DNA from: Maridesulfovibrio sp.
GTDB lineage: Bacteria; Desulfobacterota; Desulfovibrionia; Desulfovibrionales; Desulfovibrionaceae
Assembly: GCF_963676065.1 (NCBI RefSeq)
Contig: NZ_OY780933.1
Span: 4,110,501 to 4,174,500, forward strand
Direction: 5' to 3'
Length of the DNA: 64,000 nucleotides
Below are positions 33,287 through 42,495 of this stretch, one piece after another. Both the position numbers and the translations under genes were made by a program. The notes under the pieces were generated by a model. The model did not search any database, was not told the origin of the DNA, and was given only the letters and a program-made list of their open reading frames with translations. Each line of letters opens with the position of its first letter. Within the stretch, counting starts at the first letter, position 1.

Positions 33287-34624
33287 TCAGCACCACTTTT
33301 TGATATAACCGTCTACATCAAATTTCCGCCGGCAGCCCCGCTCATTCATATAGCGTATTGAGCCGAACACCTTACGCTTCTTCCAGCCGCGGTCATGCAA
33401 CCCGGCCACGGACCATAGAGCACCCGCATAGCCGTTGGGGTCGCGCCCGTCCAATTGGTAGCGGTCATTCAAGGCGATAATAATTTGCAGGGCTTCCGCA
33501 GGGGAAGCGGACCATTCCAGAATCTTCTTGGCCCAGTACATACGCATGTAGCCATGCATATAACCGGACTTCAGCAACTGATGCTGCGCTGCGTTCCATA
33601 GGGAAGAATGGGTTCCGGCCTGCTCAAACTCTGCATAGGAATACAGGTAATCCCGACAATCCCCGGAATGCTGATCCAGAGTTTTCAGCGCCCATTCCGG
33701 AGCGGAATCCAACGAATCATAATTCGGTGTATACAGGCAAAAATTTTCTGCAAGCTCGCGACGGATAATCAGTTCCTCAATGTAAGCTTCGCCCCCTTCA
33801 CCGGCAGGGGCAGCAGTCACACTTAGCGCTGCACGCTGCGGGGCTAACTGTCCGAAATGATAATAAGCTGACAGGCGCGAGGTAGCCTCCGCGTTGGGAT
33901 CATTCCGCTCATCTGCGTACTTACTGAGCTTTCTATCCACAAAGAACTCCAAGGCCGAACTCGCTGCAGCTTCACCGGGGACCAGCTCAACCGGCTCCAC
34001 CGCCCGGTCGACGGAAATCATTTTGTGCACAGACTTCCAGTCTACCAGCGGGTATGCGTCAGCTTCAATTTGCGCAGTGGGAAGTTTTGGAAATTCCTCA
34101 AGAAATTCAGGAAGAATTCTATGAATTTTAGGTCTGATTGTCCGAGCTGAATATTCCCGTTTATCCGTAACGAAGCGAGCCGGGACTACATTGTGCCCAT
34201 CCACTTCAATCAAGGGGACTTTAATCTCACGAGCTATCGATTCCTGCCATTGCCGCTTTATACGTAACGGGTCAAAATCTGTGACAACTGCTCCAGCACC
34301 GGTTTTATCCACAAATTCAGGTAAAACTGTATCTGCGGCCCCGGTTAATAAAACAAACGGATATCCCATCTGCCGCAAATCAAACTCAACTGATTCCAGA
34401 CCCTTGAGCATAAAATCATACTGGCGGATAGTCGCCCCGACAAAAGAGGTGACAAGGCAGAAAGCAACTATCAACGGAGACTTGTTTCCTGCTAATTCAC
34501 GGGCATGAAGCAATCCCCAATTATCACGAACACGCTGCTCCCGACTCATCCAGTAGATGACCGGACCTTCGCCCTGCTCTGCACTGTTCAGTTGAAAAAT
34601 TCTCCTATGATCGACCTTGATCAC
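33287..34624 (-). CDS. phr: Class II CPD deoxyribodipyrimidine photolyase
   Basis: FAD-dependent light-driven repair of cyclobutane pyrimidine dimers; 445 aa. The N-terminal photolyase domain opens with V-I-Y-W-M-S-R-E-Q-R. The C-terminal FAD-binding domain carries class II marks: E-L-I-I-R-R-E-L-A-E-N-F, then G-Y-M-H-G-Y-M-R-M-Y-W-A-K-K-I-L-E-W and L-D-G-R-D-P-N-G-Y-A-G with G-S-I-R-Y-M-N. I chose the GTG at 34624 because AAGGAG lies 6 nt upstream; this gives a 20-bp overlap with the upstream SDR gene. It is last in a three-gene operon. Confidence 0.93.
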   Translation of the reverse strand: MIKVDHRRIFQLNSAEQGEGPVIYWMSREQRVRDNWGLLHARELAGNKSPLIVAFCLVTSFVGATIRQYDFMLKGLESVEFDLRQMGYPFVLLTGAADTVLPEFVDKTGAGAVVTDFDPLRIKRQWQESIAREIKVPLIEVDGHNVVPARFVTDKREYSARTIRPKIHRILPEFLEEFPKLPTAQIEADAYPLVDWKSVHKMISVDRAVEPVELVPGEAAASSALEFFVDRKLSKYADERNDPNAEATSRLSAYYHFGQLAPQRAALSVTAAPAGEGGEAYIEELIIRRELAENFCLYTPNYDSLDSAPEWALKTLDQHSGDCRDYLYSYAEFEQAGTHSSLWNAAQHQLLKSGYMHGYMRMYWAKKILEWSASPAEALQIIIALNDRYQLDGRDPNGYAGALWSVAGLHDRGWKKRKVFGSIRYMNERGCRRKFDVDGYIKKWC

Positions 34625-36170
34625 CGGTTCCTCCTTTGTATCCGGGAATCCGGCAGCGCGGAGCCGGACCGTCAATTAATTCCGGACCTTCCATTATACG
34701 GCTGCCGCTTTTTTCAGCCAAAGAACCGGCCATGCCTTTGAAGACAATGGAATGCAGAGGATAGACCGACCACCAATACAGAATGCCGCCCAGGCCGCGC
34801 GGAAGAAAACGGGCAGTCATTGTCAACTCCGTATCCCCGGCCAAAGTATTTTCAAGATTGAACTCCAGCAGCGCTTCTCCGGGTAATTTCATCTCAGCCA
34901 GCAGAAGCAGCCGTTCTCCCTGCTGAACATCCAGCACCCGCCAGAAATCAAGAGCGTCCCCAATACTTAATTCAGCGGGATGCCTGCGCCCACGCCTCAA
35001 CCCCACACCACCGACAAGCTTGTCCATCCAGCCACGGATAGACCACAAGGAATCACAGCAGTACCAGCCCTCATCCCCGCCGATGGAAATAATTTTTTCC
35101 CAAAGCCGATCAGCCCCGCCCTGCAACTTTATCCGGTAAGAGGAATGATAGACTGTTCCGCCGGAATAGCCTGCGTCACCGCAGATAGCCCACTCCGGGG
35201 TATCAACGGAACCGGCATCGGACCAGCAGGTATCTACTACCTCCTGCTGAATTTTATTCAAAGCGCGGCGGATGGCGGTTCGGCAATCGGTCAATTCACA
35301 GGGCATAATCTCACGAATGCGATACTCTTTACATACCACCCGGTTACGCAGCCCCATAACGAGTGGTACGGCGATAGTTACCGGTACAGGTGAGACCAAC
35401 CCCAACCAGTGTGATGAAAGTTTCGGCGAGATGAATGGCACCGGGATGATAAGTCGGGCGCGCAATCCGGCTTCCTGCTGATAAATGCGGAACAGCTGTT
35501 CATAGGTTTCGATAAACGGACCGCCGATATCATAGCTTTCCCCGGCGGTTTCCGGGTGATCCAGACATCCTACCAGATAGAAAAGTACATCACGGATGCT
35601 GATAGGCTGGCTCTCGGTTCTTACCCAGCGAGGAGTGATCATTATCGGAAGGCGATCAACAAGATAACGCAATATCTCAAATGAGGCACTGCCCGAACCT
35701 AGAATAACCGCAGCCTTGAGCACTGTGCACGGCACCTTTCCGCCAGAAAGTATTTCCCCTACTTCTGCCCGGGATTTCAGGTGATGGCTTATGTTCGGAT
35801 CATTCGGAACCATTCCTCCAAGATAGATGATGCGCTTAACTCCGGCCCTTTCTGCCGCCCGAACCGTATTCTCAGCTGCCAGACGGTCTTTTTGCGCAAA
35901 ATCCTTACTTCCCGGTTGCATGGAATGAACCAGATAGTATACTGCGAAACAGCCGCTTAAAACTTCTTCCAATCTTTCAACATCAAAAATATCAGCCTCG
36001 AAAACCTCACAATTTTCATGGAAGCTGTAAGGGCGGGTACGCAATTTAGCCGCTGACCGGCCCACAGCCCGGACCTTCCAGCCCTTATCCAGCAACTGCG
36101 GAACAAGACGGCCGCCAACATAGCCTGTTCCTCCCAGCACACATACCGTCCGGCTTTGATGATCAGACAT
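34605..36170 (-). CDS. SDR-type epimerase fused to DUF2867
   Basis: 521 aa. Residues 1-about 300 are an atypical short-chain dehydrogenase/NmrA-like Rossmann domain: V-L-G-G-T-G-Y-V-G-G-R for nucleotide binding, then V-Y-Y-L-V-H-S-M, and Y-L-G-G-M where a catalytic Tyr motif would be, so activity as a dehydrogenase is uncertain. The C-terminal half is a DUF2867-type domain related to START/SRPBCC folds (W-S-I-R-G-W-M-D-K-L-V-G-G-V-G-L-R-R-G-R-R in part). It overlaps phr downstream and the DUF523/DUF1722 gene upstream (8 bp), so all three are translationally coupled. Confidence 0.85.
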   Translation of the reverse strand: MSDHQSRTVCVLGGTGYVGGRLVPQLLDKGWKVRAVGRSAAKLRTRPYSFHENCEVFEADIFDVERLEEVLSGCFAVYYLVHSMQPGSKDFAQKDRLAAENTVRAAERAGVKRIIYLGGMVPNDPNISHHLKSRAEVGEILSGGKVPCTVLKAAVILGSGSASFEILRYLVDRLPIMITPRWVRTESQPISIRDVLFYLVGCLDHPETAGESYDIGGPFIETYEQLFRIYQQEAGLRARLIIPVPFISPKLSSHWLGLVSPVPVTIAVPLVMGLRNRVVCKEYRIREIMPCELTDCRTAIRRALNKIQQEVVDTCWSDAGSVDTPEWAICGDAGYSGGTVYHSSYRIKLQGGADRLWEKIISIGGDEGWYCCDSLWSIRGWMDKLVGGVGLRRGRRHPAELSIGDALDFWRVLDVQQGERLLLLAEMKLPGEALLEFNLENTLAGDTELTMTARFLPRGLGGILYWWSVYPLHSIVFKGMAGSLAEKSGSRIMEGPELIDGPAPRCRIPGYKGGTGDQGRS

Positions 36171-37125
36171 GATTCCTCAACATTAATTCCGCAGGATACG
36201 GGTTAAGATAAAACTGTTTCCGCAAATACTCTTTATCATATTTGCGAACATAATGATTGAGCATGGTTACAGGAACAATCAAGGGAATAAGCTTGTTATG
36301 AAAACGCTCAATAAGCGCCAGCATTTCCTGCTTTTCTTCAGCTGAAATATCCTTTTTAAAGTATCCCAGAGCATGGGTCAGCACATTTACATGTTTTTTA
36401 ACTGTCGGCCTGTAGGTTAATGCCTTGGTCAACAGTTCTGAATATTGCGTAGCAACTTCATTTAAGCCTGCGCTTCCGGCAGTCGCAACCAGCTTACCCA
36501 TTTGACGGTAAATGACTTCATTATGGGCAAGAATCAACATTTTATGGTTGGTATGGAATTCAACAAGACTTGCCGGAGAAATCCCTGCAGCTATCATCTC
36601 ACGCCAACGCTTGAAAATGAAAATGCGGTTGATGAAATTCTCGCGAATTCCGTCATCGTGCAACCGGCCGTCGTCCTCGCAGGGCAGATGCGGAAAGTGA
36701 TCCATGACCATACGGGCCCAGATTCCGGTACCGGTATAAAACATCCGCCCGTCATCACCGAAGACCTTCATCCGGCCCATAGCGTTCGACGGCGAACCGT
36801 GCTTGAAAATAAAACCGCACAGATTTTCCTTTTCCAGCAAGGCCAGTTTCGTTTTTCCCCACTCTTGCATTCGCGCGGTCCAGTCCTCTCCTGAATTGCG
36901 GCCCACCAGCCTCGGATTTTCAGGGTTTCCGACCAGCCGAACGGCCTCGCGTGGTATTCCCATTCCGCATTCAACTTCAGGACATACCGGAACCCATTCT
37001 ACGTAAGGGCCCAATATATCTTTAAGGTAACGATCCAGTTTATGGGTTCCGTCATAACGAACATTTTCCCCCAAAAGGCATTTGGCTATTCCCAACCGGA
37101 TTTTACCTGCCTGCGCATCGCTCAT
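36163..37125 (-). CDS. DUF523-DUF1722 (YbgA-like) protein
   Basis: 320 aa. The N-terminal DUF523 domain has G-I-A-K-C-L-L-G-E-N-V-R-Y-D-G and P-V-C-P-E-V-E-C-G-M-G-I-P-R-E, with conserved cysteines (C-L-L-G, V-C-P-E-V-E-C). The C-terminal DUF1722 domain (YbgA) has F-H-T-N-H-K-M-L-I-L-A-H-N. In E. coli ybgA lies directly upstream of the phrB photolyase gene, and the family is widely linked to photolyases, so a role in UV response or photolyase cofactor supply is inferred. Start ATG 37125 is set by AGGAGA. Confidence 0.9.
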   Translation of the reverse strand: MSDAQAGKIRLGIAKCLLGENVRYDGTHKLDRYLKDILGPYVEWVPVCPEVECGMGIPREAVRLVGNPENPRLVGRNSGEDWTARMQEWGKTKLALLEKENLCGFIFKHGSPSNAMGRMKVFGDDGRMFYTGTGIWARMVMDHFPHLPCEDDGRLHDDGIRENFINRIFIFKRWREMIAAGISPASLVEFHTNHKMLILAHNEVIYRQMGKLVATAGSAGLNEVATQYSELLTKALTYRPTVKKHVNVLTHALGYFKKDISAEEKQEMLALIERFHNKLIPLIVPVTMLNHYVRKYDKEYLRKQFYLNPYPAELMLRNHV

Positions 37126-37335
37126 ATTTATTCTCCTATGGAACCGTCTTTTATATACACCAATGTACTCCATAAACAGAATTCAAAGCAAAGAAATAAT
37201 CATCAAGTATCGGCTGTAGGCAACAATTAAATTATCTTTTTTTATTCTTTGATGGAAAAGTATGCTAACTTGGTCTAATATTATATTTCAGTTCTAACTC
37301 CTGCACCTGTAACAGATTAAATCTTTTTTCTTTAT

Positions 37336-39804
37336 ATGAAAGAACAGCTGAACAGATCAAAGGTCGAACTAAAAAAAGCCCGTCGACAGGCAATTGATGC
37401 TGAAATAAACATCAAAGCTCTCCTTGATGCCAACACCCAGTCTATCCTCCTTCTTGAAAAGGATGGTTCGGTCATCCATGTCAACCGTACCGTAGCGGAT
37501 ATTTTAAATACAACCCCTGAAAAGCTGGTTGGGGAAAAGGTTTTCAACTACTTTTCTCCGGAATTGAGGGACTCACGCCTTAAACAATTTCAAAAAGTAA
37601 TCGAAACCGGAAAGCCGGTTAAATTTCAGGATGAGAGAGACGGCAGAACCATCCTCCAATCACAATACCCCATCTTTGAAAATAATGAAGTCAGCCGGGT
37701 TGCCATATACGCAGAAGACATCACAAACATAATTGAAAAAGAAAAGGAACTTAAGAAAAGCAGACGTCTGCAGTCCGTACTCCTTCAAATCATAAGCCAG
37801 CCCAGCCAGACTGGAACCTTGGACGATTTGATGACTTCGATACACGATATCATGTTCAAGGAGCTGAAAGCCAAAAATTTCTTTATCGCACTGATTGACC
37901 GGGAACAGGAAAAACTTAATTTCACATATTGTGTTGATCAGGAAATCAACAATTACCCGCCAGTTGAAAATCTATATTCCGGCTCTCAAACCAGAATAAG
38001 CATGCTGCCCATCCTGAAAAACAAAATAGTCCGCCTGACCGGGGATGAAATAAAGGCTTCCATCGCGAACGGGCAGCTTGATATCGTGGGACGGATTCCC
38101 GCTATCTGGATCGGAGTTCCCCTGCGCATCCGCAACACCCCTATCGGAGCGCTTGTTATTCATGATTACGATGATCCCGAAGCTTTTTCAGATGATGACG
38201 TGCGGCTTTTTTCCGCCTGCTCTGAGCAAATAGCCCATGCCATTGAACGCAAAAAATTCGATACGGCCATAAAGGAAAGTGAGGAACTCTACAGAGCTTT
38301 TTTCGAGGATAATCATTCAGTAATGTTTATCGTTGACCCGGAAACAGGCAAGATTGAAGATGCGACCAATGCGGCGGCAAAATTTTACGGATACGCACGA
38401 GAGGAACTCAAAACAAAGACAGTCTACGACCTAAACCAATTGCCCAGGAAAAAAGTCACATCCAGAATGAAAAAGGCCGGGCAAACCGATTCTGCCTGCT
38501 TTATTTTTCAGCACAGCCTGGCCAATGGAGAAATAAGGGATGTTGAAGTCTTTTCCGGTCCCTTTCATTTCAAAGGCAAAACACGCATAATTTCAATAAT
38601 CCACGATATCACCCAGCGGCTAAAGAATGAAATGGAGCTTTCCAAAGCCAAAGAATCCGCAATACAAGCCAATAAAACTAAAGACGAATTTCTAGCCAAT
38701 ATCAGCCATGAGATAAGGACTCCGCTAAATGGAGTCATGGGCATGCTGCAGGTAATGAGTGCTGATGACTTGAAGCCAGAGCACCAAGAATGCATAAACG
38801 TGGCCCTGCAATCCTCGCGAAACCTGCTGCGCGTGCTTGATGATATACTGGATCTTTCCAAAGTCGCAGTAGGCACCCTCGAACTCTACGAGGAACCTTT
38901 CTGCTTAAAGAATCTCCTTGCGGAAAGCGTGGAACTTTTCAGGCTTCAGGCGGACGCCAAGGGTATCGACCTATCATATTCCATTAGTCCCGAGGTGGAA
39001 GAATATTATCTGGGCGATGAAGGCCGCATGCGGCAAATTATTTTTAACCTGATGGGCAATTCCATAAAATTTACGGATAAAGGTTCGGTTTCGATAAAAG
39101 TGGATGCCGGCTTTAAGCCCACAGAAGACAAACAGAATCTGTCCTTCACTGTCACTGATACAGGAGTGGGCATACCGGAGAATTATCTCGAAAGCGTTTT
39201 TGAATCCTTTACACAGGTGGACGGTTCCCTTTCGCGTAAATACAAAGGAGTCGGTCTGGGATTATCTATCGTAAAAAGGCTTGTAGATCTGATGGGTGGT
39301 TCCATCAAAATTAAAAGCGCCGTGGGAGTGGGTACTGCGATCAGTTTTTCACTGACCTTCAAAATATCTGAACCAATCGAAGAAGATCAAAATATTGTAT
39401 CAGAAATTCAAACCTCTTGTTCAAAACTAACTGTCATGCTTGTAGAAGATGAACAGGTTAATAGAATGATGGCCCGCAAGCTGCTTAGACGGATGGGCCA
39501 TAATGTCATCTGTGCGAACAACGGAGCCCAGTGCCTCGAAATGCTGATTGATAACCACGAAATAGATGCTATTCTCATGGATATACAGATGCCCGTAATG
39601 GACGGCCTTGAAGCCACCCGTACCATCCGCACTTCACAGAATTTCATAAAAGTGCGCAATGTTCCCATCATCGCCCTCTCCGCTCACGCCAGCAAGGAAA
39701 GCAGATATTCGGCTCTGGCTGCCGGAGTGAATGACTATCTGTGTAAACCCTTTGAGATGACCGAACTGAAAAAGATACTGGCCGGATCAGTTTATTCAGG
39801 CTAG
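37336..39804 (+). CDS. Cytoplasmic hybrid sensor histidine kinase / response regulator
   Basis: 822 aa without membrane spans, so a soluble sensor. Domain order: N-terminal coiled coil, PAS (about 25-130), GAF (about 155-305), PAS (about 315-430), HisKA with the phospho-acceptor in N-I-S-H-E-I-R-T-P-L-N-G, HATPase with N-S-I-K-F-T, D-T-G-V-G-I-P and G-V-G-L-G-L-S-I, and a C-terminal receiver with V-E-D-E, phospho-Asp in I-L-M-D-I-Q-M-P and C-K-P-F. No Hpt or output domain is attached, so phosphate must go on to another protein. The short gene 39926-40309 and the receiver-TPR gene downstream lie in the same direction. Confidence 0.93.
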   Translation: MKEQLNRSKVELKKARRQAIDAEINIKALLDANTQSILLLEKDGSVIHVNRTVADILNTTPEKLVGEKVFNYFSPELRDSRLKQFQKVIETGKPVKFQDERDGRTILQSQYPIFENNEVSRVAIYAEDITNIIEKEKELKKSRRLQSVLLQIISQPSQTGTLDDLMTSIHDIMFKELKAKNFFIALIDREQEKLNFTYCVDQEINNYPPVENLYSGSQTRISMLPILKNKIVRLTGDEIKASIANGQLDIVGRIPAIWIGVPLRIRNTPIGALVIHDYDDPEAFSDDDVRLFSACSEQIAHAIERKKFDTAIKESEELYRAFFEDNHSVMFIVDPETGKIEDATNAAAKFYGYAREELKTKTVYDLNQLPRKKVTSRMKKAGQTDSACFIFQHSLANGEIRDVEVFSGPFHFKGKTRIISIIHDITQRLKNEMELSKAKESAIQANKTKDEFLANISHEIRTPLNGVMGMLQVMSADDLKPEHQECINVALQSSRNLLRVLDDILDLSKVAVGTLELYEEPFCLKNLLAESVELFRLQADAKGIDLSYSISPEVEEYYLGDEGRMRQIIFNLMGNSIKFTDKGSVSIKVDAGFKPTEDKQNLSFTVTDTGVGIPENYLESVFESFTQVDGSLSRKYKGVGLGLSIVKRLVDLMGGSIKIKSAVGVGTAISFSLTFKISEPIEEDQNIVSEIQTSCSKLTVMLVEDEQVNRMMARKLLRRMGHNVICANNGAQCLEMLIDNHEIDAILMDIQMPVMDGLEATRTIRTSQNFIKVRNVPIIALSAHASKESRYSALAAGVNDYLCKPFEMTELKKILAGSVYSG

Positions 39805-39845
39805 CGATTCTACCATAAATTCACTGAAAAGCTTCCCCTCAAGAG

Positions 39846-39876
39846 TTGACACGTCCGTTTTTTCGAAGCATTTAAT
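39846..39876 (+). promoter_or_regulatory. Candidate promoter for the 39926 gene
   Basis: A perfect -35 TTGACA (39846-39851), with TTTAAT (39871-39876) 19 bp downstream as the best -10. The spacing is long, so moderate support at best. Confidence 0.35.
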
Positions 39877-39925
39877 ATTGCTTAGCGAATCACTCAACTA
39901 CTCAAACTAAATGACCGGAGTTATC

Positions 39926-40309
39926 ATGACTCAATATGCTGATATTTTTAATCAGGAAATGATGAATACCCTCTTTCCAAAAGACAGAGCGGACCAGTTC
40001 TTTGAAGCCCTTTTCGGGGATGCGGAAGAAGGCAGCTATGACATTTCACTGGCTTATACCGGAGCCAACGAAAACACTATCCACTTTGAACTTCAACTCC
40101 ACGAGCGTCCGGGCTGCTGTCTGGCTTGCAACCTTACCTATGGCCTGCCGCAGGTTTTCTCCCGCCACCCGATCATTAATATACAGGGTGTAGCGCAAAA
40201 GATAAGCGCAGCTGTCGGCAAACCTGATAATGTAAGCTGGGAATTAGGCGTAACACAGCAGAAAAGCAAAGAACTACATGTGATTCCTCTTGTGATCAGT
40301 CTGAGTTAG
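39926..40309 (+). CDS. Hypothetical protein
   Basis: 127-aa acidic soluble protein that I do not recognise. It has a compact mixed alpha/beta pattern: an N-terminal amphipathic segment (F-N-Q-E-M-M-N-T-L-F), then strands with Y-D-I-S-L-A-Y and F-E-L-Q-L-H-E-R-P-G, and a C-C-L-A-C triplet of cysteines in mid-chain. The ATG at 39926 is chosen because GGAG lies 6 nt upstream; the ATG at 39911 has none. A homologue with a function is not known to me. Confidence 0.7.
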   Translation: MTQYADIFNQEMMNTLFPKDRADQFFEALFGDAEEGSYDISLAYTGANENTIHFELQLHERPGCCLACNLTYGLPQVFSRHPIINIQGVAQKISAAVGKPDNVSWELGVTQQKSKELHVIPLVISLS

Positions 40310-40444
40310 AGTCCAATGACCTATAATAATCAGGTTCGTTTTCTTTCTAAATAGATAATAACACAATGAAACAGAAATTCTGTTGAATCAAGCCTGACGA
40401 AAAGGTATCATCTTCTAATAGATTAACCATTTCGGGAGCGGGGA

Positions 40445-41533
40445 ATGCTTGAAGAGCTGCGATACGGTATTTTTTCCAATAATTCTACACACATCTCTAA
40501 CGACAGACTGACTTTGGTCGGGTTAGGTGCGTCTAATATATATGTTTATTCCAAATGGGATAAAGCTGTAGACGCATTACAAAACGGAGATATCGACGTA
40601 GCACTGGTAGATGAATCAATTAATAATTCTTCAGGTGCGGAGTGCGTAAAGGAATTGCGTCGGCACGCCACGCGCTCACTTCCAATGATCATGGTCACTG
40701 AAGATAAACGTAAAGAATCCGTTCTTAACTCTATCGCTGCCGGCGTCGGTGGTTATGTCCTGCGCCCTTACAGCATGGAAACGCTCAAGCGACATCTTTT
40801 CGCTGCGTATATGAGCGCCTCTCCGGACGAGATAGAACAGGAACTGCTTAACTCTTCATGGGACCTTGTCGCCAACGGCAGTTTTGATGAAGCCATCGAC
40901 AGCTTTTCCGAAATCATTGAAGAAGTTGCTGAAGCGGATAAGAATCCCGCAGAAGAATATTTCGATAAGGGCCTTAATTTTCTATCACAGGAAAAATTCG
41001 GCAAGGCCATCATTGCCTTCAACAAAGCTATCGCCCTTAATGAGATGTACGCCGAAGCATATAAAGGCATGGCTGATGCTTACAAAGGCAAAGGAGATAT
41101 GGACAGCTATCAGGATTACCTGACCAAAGCTGCCGACATATATGCTGTGCAGGACAACCTTGATAACGTTAAGGAATTGTTCATTGAAATCATCCAGAAC
41201 GAACCTGATGCCGTAAACCCCTTCAACCGGCTTGGAGTCAAGCTGAGAAAGGACGGCGATTATCAGGGAGCCATCAGAGCCTATCATCAGGCCTGCACCT
41301 TCACTCCAAACGACGCCAATCTTTATTACAACATGGCCCGTGCGTACACTTACGCCAAAGACTTTGAAAGCGCTTTAAACTACACAGAACTCAGCTTGCG
41401 CCTCGATTCCAGCCTTGAACCGTCAAAGTCGCTTCATAGTCAGATTGTGAAAATGCTTGAAAAACAGCGCAAAGAGGCCCCTGAGCAGGAAGAGAGGCCC
41501 AAAGTCACAATTGATGACGAATTTGAGGAATAA
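40445..41533 (+). CDS. Degenerate receiver domain fused to TPR repeats
   Basis: 362 aa. Residues 1-about 120 follow the CheY fold: the phospho-acceptor position is kept (V-A-L-V-D-E-S-I), as is the Thr (I-M-V-T-E-D). The N-terminal acidic pair is missing (G-I-F-S-N-N), and the conserved Lys is replaced in V-L-R-P-Y-S. It is therefore probably a pseudo-receiver that does not work by normal phosphorylation. Residues about 150-345 hold TPR units (A-E-E-Y-F-D-K-G-L-N; A-Y-K-G-M-A-D-A-Y-K; N-L-Y-Y-N-M-A-R-A-Y). Similar receiver-TPR proteins are common in deltaproteobacteria. Shine-Dalgarno is GGAGCGGGG. Confidence 0.85.
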   Translation: MLEELRYGIFSNNSTHISNDRLTLVGLGASNIYVYSKWDKAVDALQNGDIDVALVDESINNSSGAECVKELRRHATRSLPMIMVTEDKRKESVLNSIAAGVGGYVLRPYSMETLKRHLFAAYMSASPDEIEQELLNSSWDLVANGSFDEAIDSFSEIIEEVAEADKNPAEEYFDKGLNFLSQEKFGKAIIAFNKAIALNEMYAEAYKGMADAYKGKGDMDSYQDYLTKAADIYAVQDNLDNVKELFIEIIQNEPDAVNPFNRLGVKLRKDGDYQGAIRAYHQACTFTPNDANLYYNMARAYTYAKDFESALNYTELSLRLDSSLEPSKSLHSQIVKMLEKQRKEAPEQEERPKVTIDDEFEE

Positions 41534-41544
41534 TTTACATCCTC

Positions 41545-42027
41545 TTACATAGATTTTTCATGTTCTAATATTTTCAGCTTGGTTTTCACACCGTATGCGA
41601 ATCCACCAGGACCGCCATTTGCGGCAATAACTCTGTGGCATGGAATGATGAGAGGGATAGGATTTTTGCTGTTAGCGAAGCCTACAGCCCGACTCGCTTT
41701 TTCATTACCCAGAGCCGCCGCAACTTCTTTGTAGGATCTTGTCTCTCCGCATGGAATCCTGCACAATTCAGCCCAGACTTTTTTCTGAAAATCCGTACCC
41801 TGTGGGTTTAATTTTACATCGAAACGGGATCGATTACCGGCTGCGAATTCCTCAATTTGCTTTCGTACATCGGCAAAGAATTCATCATTACGCTCCCAGT
41901 CCGGCTTGATTTTGAAAGCACGCTGCCCTTCGGTGATCTGCATATGCAGATGAGACAGGCCCTGCGCGTTACCGACGAGAATTATCTCACAAAAAGAAGT
42001 CATAAATCTTGTGTGGTAAACGATCAT
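41545..42027 (-). CDS. ogt: Methylated-DNA--protein-cysteine methyltransferase
   Basis: Suicide repair enzyme for O6-alkylguanine; 160 aa. The active-site block I-I-P-C-H-R-V-I-A-A-N-G contains the acceptor Cys. The HTH part reads P-Q-G-T-D-F-Q-K-K-V-W-A-E-L and S-Y-K-E-V-A-A-A-L-G, and G-F-A-N-S-K-N-P-I-P is typical. The start is ATG 42027, about 9 nt after GGAGG. It converges on the receiver-TPR gene with an 11-bp gap. Confidence 0.93.
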   Translation of the reverse strand: MIVYHTRFMTSFCEIILVGNAQGLSHLHMQITEGQRAFKIKPDWERNDEFFADVRKQIEEFAAGNRSRFDVKLNPQGTDFQKKVWAELCRIPCGETRSYKEVAAALGNEKASRAVGFANSKNPIPLIIPCHRVIAANGGPGGFAYGVKTKLKILEHEKSM

Positions 42028-42153
42028 ACGGATTTTCCTCCAAAGGATAGGACAGGGATTAAATTTAATTTCATCCAAATGGTTGATCTTTGTTATGCAG
42101 AACTTACTTACAAAAACATTACCTTTAATTCAAACATTCAATTCGGAGAGAAC

Positions 42154-42453
42154 ATGCTAATCGTAACCGCTAAAATTCATGCCGCAGAAGGAAAAGAGCA
42201 GGAACTTGAAACCGTCTTGCGCGAGCTGGTCAAAGACACCGCCAAAGAAGAGGGATCAGTCGAATACAGGCTGCACCGCGTTGTGGACACTCCCGGTACA
42301 TTCAGATTTATTGAAAAATTTAAGGATCAGGACGCATTCGACGTTCATTCCAATTCCGAGCATTTTAAAAAATTCGTCTCAAAAGTCGAAGACCTTACCG
42401 CAGGGGAAGGAGAATTTGAAAGACTGGAATTACTAGATTCCATTCCGGAATAA
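42154..42453 (+). CDS. Antibiotic-biosynthesis-monooxygenase (ABM/YgiN) domain protein
   Basis: 99-aa dimeric alpha-beta barrel protein: L-I-V-T-A-K-I-H-A-A-E-G-K-E-Q-E-L-E for the first strand and helix, E-E-G-S-V-E-Y-R-L-H-R, F-R-F-I-E-K-F-K-D and H-S-N-S-E-H-F-K-K-F (the usual H-x-x-x-x-H-F). Family members act as small quinol or haem oxygenases or as stress proteins; the substrate is unknown. The start is ATG 42154 with GGAGAG; the longer frame from 41857 runs through the ogt promoter and is not real. A strong terminator follows. Confidence 0.85.
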   Translation: MLIVTAKIHAAEGKEQELETVLRELVKDTAKEEGSVEYRLHRVVDTPGTFRFIEKFKDQDAFDVHSNSEHFKKFVSKVEDLTAGEGEFERLELLDSIPE

Positions 42454-42454
42454 A

Positions 42455-42488
42455 AAAAAACCGATGTCCTTACAGACATCGGTTTTTT
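42455..42488. terminator. Bidirectional terminator
   Basis: AAAAAACCGATGTC / GACATCGGTTTTTT, a perfect 14-bp stem with loop CTTACA, between the converging ABM gene and MFS transporter gene. Confidence 0.92.
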
Positions 42489-42495
42489 GTTGATA

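Noticed and set aside
41857..42153. N-terminal extension of the ABM-domain protein
   Set aside because: The extension is antisense to ogt and its promoter. The conserved domain begins at ATG 42154, which has its own Shine-Dalgarno.
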